From DASPJQ01 sp035299065 (GTDB lineage: Bacteria > Bacteroidota > Bacteroidia > Flavobacteriales_D > UBA2798), in assembly GCA_035299065.1 (NCBI GenBank), contig DATGXI010000046.1:1-27214 (forward strand): a stretch of DNA of 27,214 nucleotides, written 5' to 3'. Made by a program: the position numbers and the translations under genes. The notes beneath the pieces were generated by a model, which made no database searches, was not told where the DNA came from, and saw only the letters and a program-made list of their open reading frames with translations. Shown piece by piece: positions 14,296 through 23,091 of this stretch. Position 1 is the first letter of the stretch, and each line of letters opens with the position of its first letter.

Positions 14296-16239
14296 ATGCT
14301 TCAACTAAATAAAACATATCGCTTGCAAAAAATCATACTGGTTTTCATGTTCCTGGTAGTTCCGGCCGTTTCATGCTTTGCGCAACCGGCAAATGCCCGT
14401 ATTGAAACCTATGGCGGTAAGGAATATTATGTTCACACCGTTAAAAAAGGCGAAACACTTTCTGAAATAGCCAAAAAATATAAATCGCCCCTGGCCGATG
14501 TGCTCAATAGCAACCCCGGTAAAGAAAACCGCATTGACATTGGTGATCATATTAAAATACCTGTAACAAACCGCAACCGCATTGCCGTTACACCACCTGT
14601 TCGCCATACCACTACCGGTAAAGAGCATGTAGTTGAACACAAAGTTGAAAAAGGTGAAACCATTTACGGCATTGCCAAAAAATACAAAACAACACAGGAG
14701 GCCATATATGAATTAAACCCCGATGCAAAAAACGGTATTTCACCCGGTCAAACCCTCAAAATTCAAACCACGGTTGATACCGAATCAATCAACCATGCGG
14801 TTCAAACCAACAAACTTGCCGAACCAAAAGTTTTATTTGACCATGTTGTATTACCACAGGAAACCATTTTTTCACTATCACGCAAATACAACATCAGCCA
14901 GGACTCCATTAAACTTCTCAATAACGGTTTACCTGATGGGTTAAAAGCAAACACAACCATTAAACTGGCCGCTCCTGAATCAAAATTAGCTCTTTACAAA
15001 AGCTGGGAGCTTAATCCTGTAACCATTGTAAACAACAACCAGGCAAGTCATCTTACCATGGTAAACCCGGCCGATTCGGTTGCCAATAAAACCACCCCAT
15101 CCGTATTCAAAACCGGTAAAAAAGACGTGTACAATGTAGGCATCATGATACCCTTTATGCTTGATAAAAATAAAGACTACATGGAAGGGCAGGACCAAAA
15201 ATTAAAACTCAGCCTGTATGAACCAACCCGCAAAGCACTTGATTTTGAACTGGGCGTTGAAATGGCACTTGACTCACTTAAAAAAGCAGGCATCAACACA
15301 AACCTCAACGTTTTTGACGTTACAAAAGACTCGGCATCATACAAAAAAGTATTTCAAACTTCCGAGTTTAAAAACCTTGACTTATTAATTGGCCCTTTTG
15401 AATGGATTGAACTTACAGCAAAAGCCGCAAAAGAAAATAAAATCCCTATGCTTATTCCCGTGGCATGTTCAAACAAAGTGATGCTTGACAATCCTTTTGC
15501 CTTTAAAGCAATTACCACCTCAGCTGTTATTGCCGATGAGTCCAGCAAATTCATTGTAAAGAATTTTAAAAACGAAAACATTATTCTGATTGATGGCCGT
15601 GGTAAAAACGATGTTGGCGTACAAAAGTCCTACAAAAAATACCTCAACAAATATTATTTTGAACAGACTGACAAAAAGGATTCTATACGCACCATGCAAC
15701 TTGATTTCCTGTCAACCAACACCATTGAAAATATTTTACGTAAGGATAAAATGAACGTGCTTATTGTACCCAGTAATGATTTTGCCTATGTAAGCAGTAC
15801 CCTTTCAAACCTGCATAAATTTTTATCAAAACATTATCACAAGGATTATAAAGTTACTGTATTTGGTACCGATGAATGGATAACCTGGGACCAAATGGAC
15901 ATACTGCACAAATTAAAATGCAATGTACACGTACCTTCCCCAACATCGGTTGATTTTGACACATTGCATGTTCACCAGTTTATTAAAGGATTCCGAAACC
16001 GTTACAAAACCGATCCCGATAAATACGGTATGATGGGATTTGACCTGGCATATTTCTGGATGGCTGGTTACGCACAATACGGTTTGGATTTTGCCAACAT
16101 GGTGCAAAATTATGATGTTACCATGAATCAAACGCGTTTTGTGTTCAATAAAATGAATGAAACAAGCGGTTGCCTTAATAAAAATGTGTACATACTCAAG
16201 TACGAAAACTACAAACTAATTCCACAAAAAAATGACTGA
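14296..16239 (+). CDS. LysM and periplasmic-binding-fold exported protein
   Basis: A 647-residue exported protein from the ATG at 14296. A TTG two codons upstream is less likely because it lies in a promoter-like box. The signal peptide ends near SCFAQ (about residue 30). Three LysM-type modules follow: YYVHTVKKGETLSEIAKKY, VEHKVEKGETIYGIAKKY, and a more diverged DHVVLPQETIFSLSRKY; such modules bind peptidoglycan glycans. After a linker, residues about 275-620 look like a type I periplasmic binding protein fold (VGIMIPFMLDKNKD, LDLLIGPFEW, VTVFGTDEW), as in LivJ-like or LpoA-like proteins. Bacteroidota genomes often carry this fusion near guaA. A wall-bound sensor or murein-synthase regulator is a reasonable guess only. 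Its 3' end overlaps hemF by 8 bases. Confidence 0.85.
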   Translation: MLQLNKTYRLQKIILVFMFLVVPAVSCFAQPANARIETYGGKEYYVHTVKKGETLSEIAKKYKSPLADVLNSNPGKENRIDIGDHIKIPVTNRNRIAVTPPVRHTTTGKEHVVEHKVEKGETIYGIAKKYKTTQEAIYELNPDAKNGISPGQTLKIQTTVDTESINHAVQTNKLAEPKVLFDHVVLPQETIFSLSRKYNISQDSIKLLNNGLPDGLKANTTIKLAAPESKLALYKSWELNPVTIVNNNQASHLTMVNPADSVANKTTPSVFKTGKKDVYNVGIMIPFMLDKNKDYMEGQDQKLKLSLYEPTRKALDFELGVEMALDSLKKAGINTNLNVFDVTKDSASYKKVFQTSEFKNLDLLIGPFEWIELTAKAAKENKIPMLIPVACSNKVMLDNPFAFKAITTSAVIADESSKFIVKNFKNENIILIDGRGKNDVGVQKSYKKYLNKYYFEQTDKKDSIRTMQLDFLSTNTIENILRKDKMNVLIVPSNDFAYVSSTLSNLHKFLSKHYHKDYKVTVFGTDEWITWDQMDILHKLKCNVHVPSPTSVDFDTLHVHQFIKGFRNRYKTDPDKYGMMGFDLAYFWMAGYAQYGLDFANMVQNYDVTMNQTRFVFNKMNETSGCLNKNVYILKYENYKLIPQKND

Positions 16240-17134
16240 TCCCGGGCGTGAACAAATAGCTGCTGAATTTAAAAAAATACAGTCGTTTATTTGCTCCAAT
16301 CTCCAAAAACTTGATGGAAAAGCCGTTTTTTCATTTGATGAATGGCGGCATGAAGAAGGTGGTGGCGGCCTTAGTCGGGTAATACAAAATGGAAACCTGC
16401 TCGAAAAAGGCGGAGTAAATTTCTCTGAAGTATGGGGAACCCTTCCTGAAGTTTTGAAAGCTGAATTTGGTGCCGAAACAAAAAACTTTTTTGCCACAGG
16501 CGTTTCCATTGTCTTGCATCCAAACAACCCCATGGTTCCCATTATCCACATGAATATTCGCTACTTTGAAACCAGTTCCGGCAAAAAATGGTTTGGTGGC
16601 GGCATTGACCTTACCCCGCATTATATTGATAAAAGTTTGGCCAAAAAATTTCATGCTGGCTTAAAGCAGGTTTGCAACAAACACAATGCTTCGTATTACA
16701 GCACTTTTAAAACCCGTGCCGATGACTATTTTTTTATTCCACATCGCAATGAAACACGGGGCATTGGTGGAATATTTTTTGATCACCTTCAACCTGAAAA
16801 AAACCAAACCTGGCAACAGTTGTTTGAATTTGTGTGTGATGTAGGAATGCAGTTTTACCCACTGTATGAAGAGCAATGCCTGGCAACCATGCGCAAACAA
16901 TTTACCGATGAAAATAAGCAATGGCAATTGCTGCGCAGAGGCCGTTATGTTGAATTTAACTTGGTTTATGACCGTGGTACAAAATTCGGATTGCAAACTG
17001 GTGGTCGCATTGAATCCATATTAATGAGTTTACCTGAAACAGCGGGTTGGAAATATAATTTTAATCCAATGCCAGGTTCGCCTGAAAAACAAACCCTTGA
17101 TCACCTTAAAAAAGGCATTGATTGGTTGAATTAA
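16232..17134 (+). CDS. hemF: Oxygen-dependent coproporphyrinogen III oxidase
   Basis: Catalyses the oxygen-dependent decarboxylation of coproporphyrinogen III to protoporphyrinogen IX in haem synthesis. At 300 residues it is the usual length. Family motifs in order: RHEEGGGGLSRV near 46, GGVNFSEVWG near 63, ATGVSIVLHPNNPMVPIIHMN near 90-110 with the conserved histidines, WFGGGIDLTP near 122, HRNETRGIGGIFFDH near 170, and RGRYVEFNLVYDRGTKFGLQTGGRIESI near 232-260. It implies growth with oxygen for this branch of the pathway. The start overlaps the preceding gene's end by 8 bases, so it is probably translated by coupling from that message. Confidence 0.98.
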   Translation: MTDPGREQIAAEFKKIQSFICSNLQKLDGKAVFSFDEWRHEEGGGGLSRVIQNGNLLEKGGVNFSEVWGTLPEVLKAEFGAETKNFFATGVSIVLHPNNPMVPIIHMNIRYFETSSGKKWFGGGIDLTPHYIDKSLAKKFHAGLKQVCNKHNASYYSTFKTRADDYFFIPHRNETRGIGGIFFDHLQPEKNQTWQQLFEFVCDVGMQFYPLYEEQCLATMRKQFTDENKQWQLLRRGRYVEFNLVYDRGTKFGLQTGGRIESILMSLPETAGWKYNFNPMPGSPEKQTLDHLKKGIDWLN

Positions 17135-17143
17135 AATGATGCT

Positions 17144-17203
17144 ACAGATTTCACGGATCAGTATAATTCAAACTCTATCCGTGTAATTTGTGTAATCCGT
17201 GAC
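17144..17203. repeat. Putative dispersed repeat with ATCCGTG inverted arms
   Basis: ACAGATTTCACGGAT (17144-17158) faces ATCCGTGTAATTTGT (17177-17191), pairing at 13 of 15 positions, and is followed by a second AATCCGTG at 17195-17202. From memory, strings of this 'ATCCGTGTAATCTGTG' kind recur between genes in Bacteroidota. It lies just after hemF and could form a hairpin in the transcript. Repeat status cannot be proven from one copy. Confidence 0.45.
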
Positions 17204-17239
17204 TAAAAAAAACGCTTACTACAAAGAACTGGAATTATA

Positions 17240-18361
17240 ATGAAAATCGCTTTTTTATCAACCTTTTATCCTTACAGGGGCGGTATTGCACAGTTCAATG
17301 CCAACCTCTACCGTGAAATGGAAAAAAAGCACACCGTAAAAGCATTTAATTTCACACGCCAATATCCGAATTTTCTTTTCCCGGGCAAAACCCAGTATGT
17401 TGAGGAAAAAGATATAGCTGATAAGATTGAAACCATACGCTGCCTTGATTCCATTAACCCATTTACCTGGTCAAAAACAGCAAAGCTCATTAAAAAAGAA
17501 AATCCTGATATTTTGTTTTCCCGCTTATGGATGTCTTTTTTTGGCCCATCGCTCGGTTATGTCAACAAACGCGTCATGAAAAATGGTTCAACCGTTGTGT
17601 CCATTCTTGACAATGTTATACCACACGAAAAACGTTTTTTTGACAAACCTTTTACAAAATATTATTTAAAACACAACCACGGTTTCCTGGCCATGAACGA
17701 GGCTGTAAAAAACGATTTGCTTAGTTATGTTCCAAATGCCAGGGTAATTGTGCGTCCCCATCCGCTTTACAGTCATTTTGGGCAAAAAAAGAATAAAGCT
17801 GAAGCGCAAAAACAACTTGGCCTTGATCCCACAAAAAAAACCTTGTTGTTCTTTGGCCTTATACGGGATTATAAAGGCCTTGACAACCTCATCAAAGCAT
17901 TCGGTATGCTTGACAATTCGTACCAGTTAATTATTGCAGGCGAGTCTTATGGTGATTTTAAAAAGTACCAGGACGAAATTGACAAAATCCCATACAAACA
18001 AAACATTAAAACCGTTATTGAATATATTGATGACAATCGCGTAACTGATTTTTTCTCAGCTGCCGATGTGGTGGTACTTCCTTACCGTACAGCCACACAA
18101 AGTGGCATTACAGCCATTGCTTACCACTTCAACCTTCCCGTTATTGCCACCAACGTTGGCGGACTTGAAGAAAGCATACTGGATGAAAAAACAGGTTTAA
18201 TCATTCGTAAAAATTATCCGGTTGACATTGCCGCGGTAATAAAGCGTTTTTACAGCAGTCCCTTTGATTATAATTCGGATATTCACAAACTAAAAGAGGA
18301 ACTTTCCTGGTCGCGTTTTTCAAACGACCTGGTTGATTTTGCGGTTTCATTAAAAAAATAA
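17240..18361 (+). CDS. Group 1 (GT4-like) glycosyltransferase
   Basis: A 373-residue cytoplasmic glycosyltransferase with a GT-B fold. The N-terminal domain starts MKIAFLSTFYPYRGGIAQFN, with the glycine-rich acceptor-side loop. The C-terminal domain has LLFFGLIRDYKGLDNLIKAF near 200 and the sugar-nucleotide-binding segment VVVLPYRTATQSGITAIAYHF to GGLEESILDEKTGLII near 270-320, including the EX7E-like pattern. Donor and acceptor cannot be predicted. It stands about 100 bases after hemF, separated by a repeat, and is convergent with the giant surface protein gene. No other polysaccharide genes are adjacent. Confidence 0.9.
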   Translation: MKIAFLSTFYPYRGGIAQFNANLYREMEKKHTVKAFNFTRQYPNFLFPGKTQYVEEKDIADKIETIRCLDSINPFTWSKTAKLIKKENPDILFSRLWMSFFGPSLGYVNKRVMKNGSTVVSILDNVIPHEKRFFDKPFTKYYLKHNHGFLAMNEAVKNDLLSYVPNARVIVRPHPLYSHFGQKKNKAEAQKQLGLDPTKKTLLFFGLIRDYKGLDNLIKAFGMLDNSYQLIIAGESYGDFKKYQDEIDKIPYKQNIKTVIEYIDDNRVTDFFSAADVVVLPYRTATQSGITAIAYHFNLPVIATNVGGLEESILDEKTGLIIRKNYPVDIAAVIKRFYSSPFDYNSDIHKLKEELSWSRFSNDLVDFAVSLKK

Positions 18362-18382
18362 AGCCCGCTTAACGCAGGCCTT
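18361..18382 (+). terminator. Weak hairpin between convergent genes
   Basis: AAGCCCGC and GCAGGCCTT can pair imperfectly (one bulge, one mismatch) over a TTAAC loop, followed by ATTTATTC. It overlaps the glycosyltransferase stop codon and lies 25 bases from the convergent gene's end. It may act as a terminator. Confidence 0.4.
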
Positions 18383-18406
18383 ATTTATTCTATATCGGTT
18401 AATTTA

Positions 18407-21400
18407 TTATCGCAACAAGGTCACATGACCTATGTACTGCAAATGTTCTTCAACAGCTTTTTTCTTCACCCTTATTTTCCAAACATATACATCTTCCTTA
18501 CTTTTCATTCCTTTATGCGTTCCATCCCAACCAATTTGTTTGTTGTTTGACTGGAAAATAACTTCGCCCCATCGGTTAAAAATAAATAATTCATAACTGA
18601 ACGGATCCTCACCCTGCAATATTGGTAAGAAAATCTCATTTGTTCCGTCTCCTTCAGGGGTAAACGCATTTGGCACATAAATCAGGAAAACCTCATCAAT
18701 CACAACAAAATGACAGGTTGAATCATAACAATTGTTACTGTTTACAGTTTCAAGACAAACCTTATATGTGCCGCCTGAATCAACCGGAAAAGCAAAGGTT
18801 GGGTTAATGAGTGTACTTGATCCCAAGCCTGCAAAATCCCAATCGTAGGTAACTCCGCCAATGCTCAGGTTTGAGAAATCAATTTCAGTATTAAATATAT
18901 CCGTTGGCTGCGGTCCAAAAGTAAATTCAGCTGTTGGCACAGCAAAAACGCAAACGTTATCATTTACAAGCGTGTCAATGGCGCAGCCGTCACTTGTTAC
19001 CATACTCAATGATACATCATAGCATCCCGGGGTAGTAAATACATGCGTTGGGTCACAATTGGTGCTTGTGGTTCCATCACCAAAATCCCATAAACACGTT
19101 GCACTTGCACCGGCATTGGTAAGGTTATTGAATGCTACCGGCCAGGGCGCACAACCCTGCGAGGTGTATGGGCCATAACTAATAGCAGGCAGTGCAAAAA
19201 TACCAATGGTAATGGTTGACTGCGCAGCTGGTGTTCCACAACCGTCTGTGATGGTAATGGTATAATCAGTTTGCACAGTTGGACAAACAGTTTGATTTGC
19301 GCCTGACAAAACGGTTCCGTCTATATTATTTGTCCAGGTATACGTATAATTTCCATCACCTCCTGTTGCACCTGTTGCCGTAATAGTTGCACAATCACCC
19401 GGACAAACGCTTTGACTGGTATTGGCCGTTACGGCAAGTGGTGGATTAAGTGTCACAGTAATTGATTCAAGGGCAGGACCGCAACCGTTGGCATCCGTTA
19501 CACTTACATTATACACATCAGGGCTTGTAGCCGGTGTAACCGAATGTGAAGCAAGATTAGGTAAACCATGGTCCCACACAAAATTATACGGACCGGTTCC
19601 ACCGCCAGGGGTTACACTTATTGTTGTGCTTTGGCCAATACAAATTGTTACATCGGCACTTGACGTAACCGTTACAGGTGTTGGTTGTGTAACTATTACT
19701 GTAGTTGTTGCGGTACATCCGTTGGCGTCCTGCGCAATTATGTTATACGTTCCTGCAGTCAATGAATTAAATATATTGGATACCTGGAATGATGTTCCGC
19801 CATTATTTGAATACGTAAAAGGTGCAGTTCCCGTAGCATTTACTGTAATACTTCCGTTAGCACCACCGTTACATGAAGGTGGCGTCATTGGTGTGCCGGT
19901 AATGGTTACCGCAACCGGGCCATTTATTACCTGACTTGCTGTTGCTGTACATCCATTATCGTCAGTTACGGTTACGTTATATGTTCCCGAACATAAATCT
20001 GATAATAATGCCGTAGTTCCGGTTACCGGCCCTGTCCAGGAAAATGTATAAGGCGCAGTTCCTCCTCCGGGAGCCACAACGGCAAAACCATCACACGCAC
20101 CAAAACACGATTCGTCATTTCCACCCGGTATGGCTGTAACAGCCGTTGGTGAATTTACCGTGGTGGTTCCGTTTGCTGAACATCCACCTGCACTTTGTAC
20201 AACAATGTTGTATGCACCAGCGGCAACATTTGTAAACACGTTGCTTGCCTGGAATGTTAACCCGTTATCAATACTAAATGAAGTGGCCCCAGGTGAATTA
20301 ATGGTTATACTTCCATCTGTTAAACCAAAACAGGTTACATCAGTTGGTGTAATTGAAGTAATGGAAAGGTTTTGCACAGTAACCGATGCTGTTGCAGGGG
20401 TTGAGCATCCCGGTAAAGTATATGTCACCGTAAAGGTACCAACACCAGCGGTTGCAGGATTAAAGCTTCCAGCTGCAGTAATACATGCTCCACATGTAGC
20501 TGTCCACGTACCTCCACCAATTGATGCTGTTAAGTTTGTTGCCGGATCGGCCGTACAAAATGGTCCTGCCGGATTAATTACAGGAGTTGTTGGCCCTACA
20601 AATGGACCACCTGAAAAATTAAACGGACAACCGTTTGCATCGGTAATGTCAAATGAATACATGTCACCGTTATCCAAACCTGAAATAACAATTGTTCCAC
20701 CATTACCACAAGTTGTATTTACAAACGATGCAGTAGCGGGTAAAAGATTTGAAGCTGTAAAGTTGGTTCCAAAAATTTCAGGGTGACCCCCATTTACAGT
20801 TACAGTTACGGTTCCTGCTGCACAGTTTTCAACTCCTGTTGCAGTAATATCGGGCAAATACGTAACCGGAATCGGAGCACCTAAATCAAAACATAAATCA
20901 GGAGGCGGATATAAACTATAAATTCCAGTTGTTACATCATACATGGTAATGGGAACATAATAAACAGTATTGTCAGTAAATGTTCCTGTTGGATATGAAT
21001 TTATAATTAACAAATCGTTGACATCGGTCATGTTCCCAAAATCGTCTGTAAAAGGCGAAACACCAAGAAAGCAAGGGTCCGCTAAAATATCCATACCAGG
21101 TGTAGGTGGACAAGCGTAAATCAAAATCCAAACTCCCGGGTTGTATGCAGTGGTTGGATCACTTAAATCTTGTGGAGGTGTACCATCACCGTTGTATGCA
21201 ATGTCAATTTGATCGCCAAAGCATAAAACATAATCCGTTGTTCCGCTACCGGTAGCCGTTGTAGTATAGGTACCTGCATCTGCCGGACATGAACAATCGG
21301 AAGGTGCTGTATATGTTAAACTGGTTGTACAACCAGGGCTTGCGCTAAATGAGCATGTAACCGTACACGATCCCACGCCTGTTGGCAAACCGGTAAAGTT

Positions 21401-23089
21401 CACTGTCATTGGCGAAGTAAATGGCGGAAGAAATGTTTGCACCGTTCCACATACATCAATGGTTAAAGTACCCGTTGCTGGTGGCGAACTAAAATCCAGA
21501 TCAATATCTACTTCATAGGTATTGGTTGGTCCATCACAGGCGCCAATATTTACAAAAAGATTATCCATGTTACATGGACAGGTTGGTGCCGTATAAGCAA
21601 TGGATTGTGTACAACCAGGATCGGCACTGTACACTGCTGTAACTGTACAGGCTGCACCGTTGGCAGGAATGCCGGTTAAGCTATACGCTATACTTGCCGC
21701 AAATGGAGCACTAAACACTTGCGTTCCTCCGCATGTTGAACTAACCGTTAATGTTCCGGTAGCTGGTGCACTGCTTGTATTCACGTTGCCGGTAATGCCA
21801 TAGGTACCTCCAACTGCACCACATGTTGGAGCGCTAATGTTGGCATTAAAAAATGTAATTAAACAGGTTGAGATACATGATGCGGGTGCAGTATAGTTTT
21901 GTGTGTTGGTGCAACCAGGGTCAGCTGAAAAAACAGCTGTTACGGTACATGCAGCTCCATTGGAAGTTAATCCTGTAATATTATATGCAATTGAAGCAGC
22001 AAAGGGCGCACTAAAAACCTGTGATCCGCCACATGAAGTGGTAACGGTTAATGTTCCCGATGCAGGCGGATTGGTTATAGAAATTGTACCTGAAACTGAA
22101 TAATTATTTGTTGCCGGATTACATGCTGAAGGCACCGCTGTAATTGATGTTATTGAACAGGGTGTTGAACAGTTAATAACAGTGAAGGTTTGCGTATCGG
22201 TGCTTTGGCATGGAGGATTTCCAATTGTATACGTAATGGTAAAAGTTCCGGGGCCAGCTGCAGCAGGATCAAACATTCCCGTTGGTGATACGCCTGTTCC
22301 ACTCCATGTTCCGCCCATATCAACAGCGTTGAGCTGTATAGCCGGATCGGTGTTGCAAATGGGCGCTAATGCTGTAATTGTTGCATCAGGAGGTCCGGTT
22401 TGTGCACCGGTAGGACCAAGTTCCATTGTAAAATCATCACTGCCTACAATGTCATAATCGTTTACAATAATGGTTAGCACATCACCAGCGTTTACAAATG
22501 GAGCCGGTACAGATGATGCACAAGGAAAAGCCGTACCAAATTGCACACAGCCTGTTGGAGTGGATGCGTAATTACATCCAATTTCATTTGCCGGATTAAG
22601 TACTGCATCACATGGGGCTTCACCTGGCGGAATGTTATATACAACAACATCTAAAAATCCTACACCGGTATTTCCTTCTATAAGTAAATCAAGCGGACCC
22701 GATGTTGTTATGTAAAGTGTGATGAAAGCAAATTCGTTATTTGGCGGCCCTACTCCAGTCATACAACCAACTGGCATGGCATAATCAGTAGGCGGACCTG
22801 CCATTGGTTCAAATGTAAATGGCCCTGCAACACCCGGTGTGCAAATTGTCACATCGGTATTGCAACCTCCTGTTGGTGTTCCTCCTCCTCCGCAATTTGC
22901 AATGGTGTTGGGTCCAATACCAGGACACGAGGCACACATATCAGGACAACAGTCAAGAAATATCCAACAATTGTCATCACATGCACAAGCACCTGCAAAG
23001 CCACCACACAATCCTGCACATTGCGCTTTTACCGCATTGTTTGCAAAAAATAAGATGGCAACAAATAAAATTCTGTAAATGTACTTCAT
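18407..23089 (-). CDS. Giant type IX-secreted surface protein with CHU_C sorting domain
   Basis: A 1560-residue secreted, probably cell-surface, protein. Signal peptide 1-22. Residues 24-55 form a compact cysteine framework matching a somatomedin-B domain. A beta-rich segment (about 72-230) follows, then an Ig-like module (about 235-305). Three tandem 96-99-residue repeats start at 309, 408 and 506 and end near 601. A CP.P-rich domain runs to about 780. SprB-like repeats begin near 916, 993 and 1073 (TCFGLTDGSI, SCFGACDG, SCNGGANGSI), with two further related modules near 1146 and 1228. Two PKD-type domains have CLWDFGDG near 1335 and YDWDF near 1415. The last about 95 residues (YVPNAFTPEGDGTNEIF to the C-terminal GHVTLLR) are the CHU_C type B signal for the type IX secretion system. 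An adhesin or motility-related role is likely by analogy with SprB. The ATG lies 2 bases after the stop of the small exported gene. Confidence 0.92.
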   Translation of the reverse strand: MKYIYRILFVAILFFANNAVKAQCAGLCGGFAGACACDDNCWIFLDCCPDMCASCPGIGPNTIANCGGGGTPTGGCNTDVTICTPGVAGPFTFEPMAGPPTDYAMPVGCMTGVGPPNNEFAFITLYITTSGPLDLLIEGNTGVGFLDVVVYNIPPGEAPCDAVLNPANEIGCNYASTPTGCVQFGTAFPCASSVPAPFVNAGDVLTIIVNDYDIVGSDDFTMELGPTGAQTGPPDATITALAPICNTDPAIQLNAVDMGGTWSGTGVSPTGMFDPAAAGPGTFTITYTIGNPPCQSTDTQTFTVINCSTPCSITSITAVPSACNPATNNYSVSGTISITNPPASGTLTVTTSCGGSQVFSAPFAASIAYNITGLTSNGAACTVTAVFSADPGCTNTQNYTAPASCISTCLITFFNANISAPTCGAVGGTYGITGNVNTSSAPATGTLTVSSTCGGTQVFSAPFAASIAYSLTGIPANGAACTVTAVYSADPGCTQSIAYTAPTCPCNMDNLFVNIGACDGPTNTYEVDIDLDFSSPPATGTLTIDVCGTVQTFLPPFTSPMTVNFTGLPTGVGSCTVTCSFSASPGCTTSLTYTAPSDCSCPADAGTYTTTATGSGTTDYVLCFGDQIDIAYNGDGTPPQDLSDPTTAYNPGVWILIYACPPTPGMDILADPCFLGVSPFTDDFGNMTDVNDLLIINSYPTGTFTDNTVYYVPITMYDVTTGIYSLYPPPDLCFDLGAPIPVTYLPDITATGVENCAAGTVTVTVNGGHPEIFGTNFTASNLLPATASFVNTTCGNGGTIVISGLDNGDMYSFDITDANGCPFNFSGGPFVGPTTPVINPAGPFCTADPATNLTASIGGGTWTATCGACITAAGSFNPATAGVGTFTVTYTLPGCSTPATASVTVQNLSITSITPTDVTCFGLTDGSITINSPGATSFSIDNGLTFQASNVFTNVAAGAYNIVVQSAGGCSANGTTTVNSPTAVTAIPGGNDESCFGACDGFAVVAPGGGTAPYTFSWTGPVTGTTALLSDLCSGTYNVTVTDDNGCTATASQVINGPVAVTITGTPMTPPSCNGGANGSITVNATGTAPFTYSNNGGTSFQVSNIFNSLTAGTYNIIAQDANGCTATTTVIVTQPTPVTVTSSADVTICIGQSTTISVTPGGGTGPYNFVWDHGLPNLASHSVTPATSPDVYNVSVTDANGCGPALESITVTLNPPLAVTANTSQSVCPGDCATITATGATGGDGNYTYTWTNNIDGTVLSGANQTVCPTVQTDYTITITDGCGTPAAQSTITIGIFALPAISYGPYTSQGCAPWPVAFNNLTNAGASATCLWDFGDGTTSTNCDPTHVFTTPGCYDVSLSMVTSDGCAIDTLVNDNVCVFAVPTAEFTFGPQPTDIFNTEIDFSNLSIGGVTYDWDFAGLGSSTLINPTFAFPVDSGGTYKVCLETVNSNNCYDSTCHFVVIDEVFLIYVPNAFTPEGDGTNEIFLPILQGEDPFSYELFIFNRWGEVIFQSNNKQIGWDGTHKGMKSKEDVYVWKIRVKKKAVEEHLQYIGHVTLLR
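21287..22165 (-). repeat. Three tandem ~98-codon repeats in surface protein
   Basis: Units at 21869-22165, 21575-21868 and 21287-21574. Shared landmarks are GTLTV..CGG.QVFSAPF, a GAACTVTA-type segment, and a closing DPGC...YTAP. The first two are most alike; the third has diverged (FLPPF, GSCTVTC). Confidence 0.75.
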
Positions 23090-23091
23090 GA

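Noticed and set aside
20130..20786. Plus-strand 218-codon open frame and several similar ones between 19.4 and 23.1 kb
   Set aside because: They are antisense to the giant surface protein, whose composition and repeats leave few stops on the other strand; the minus-strand product has clear domains and sorting signals.
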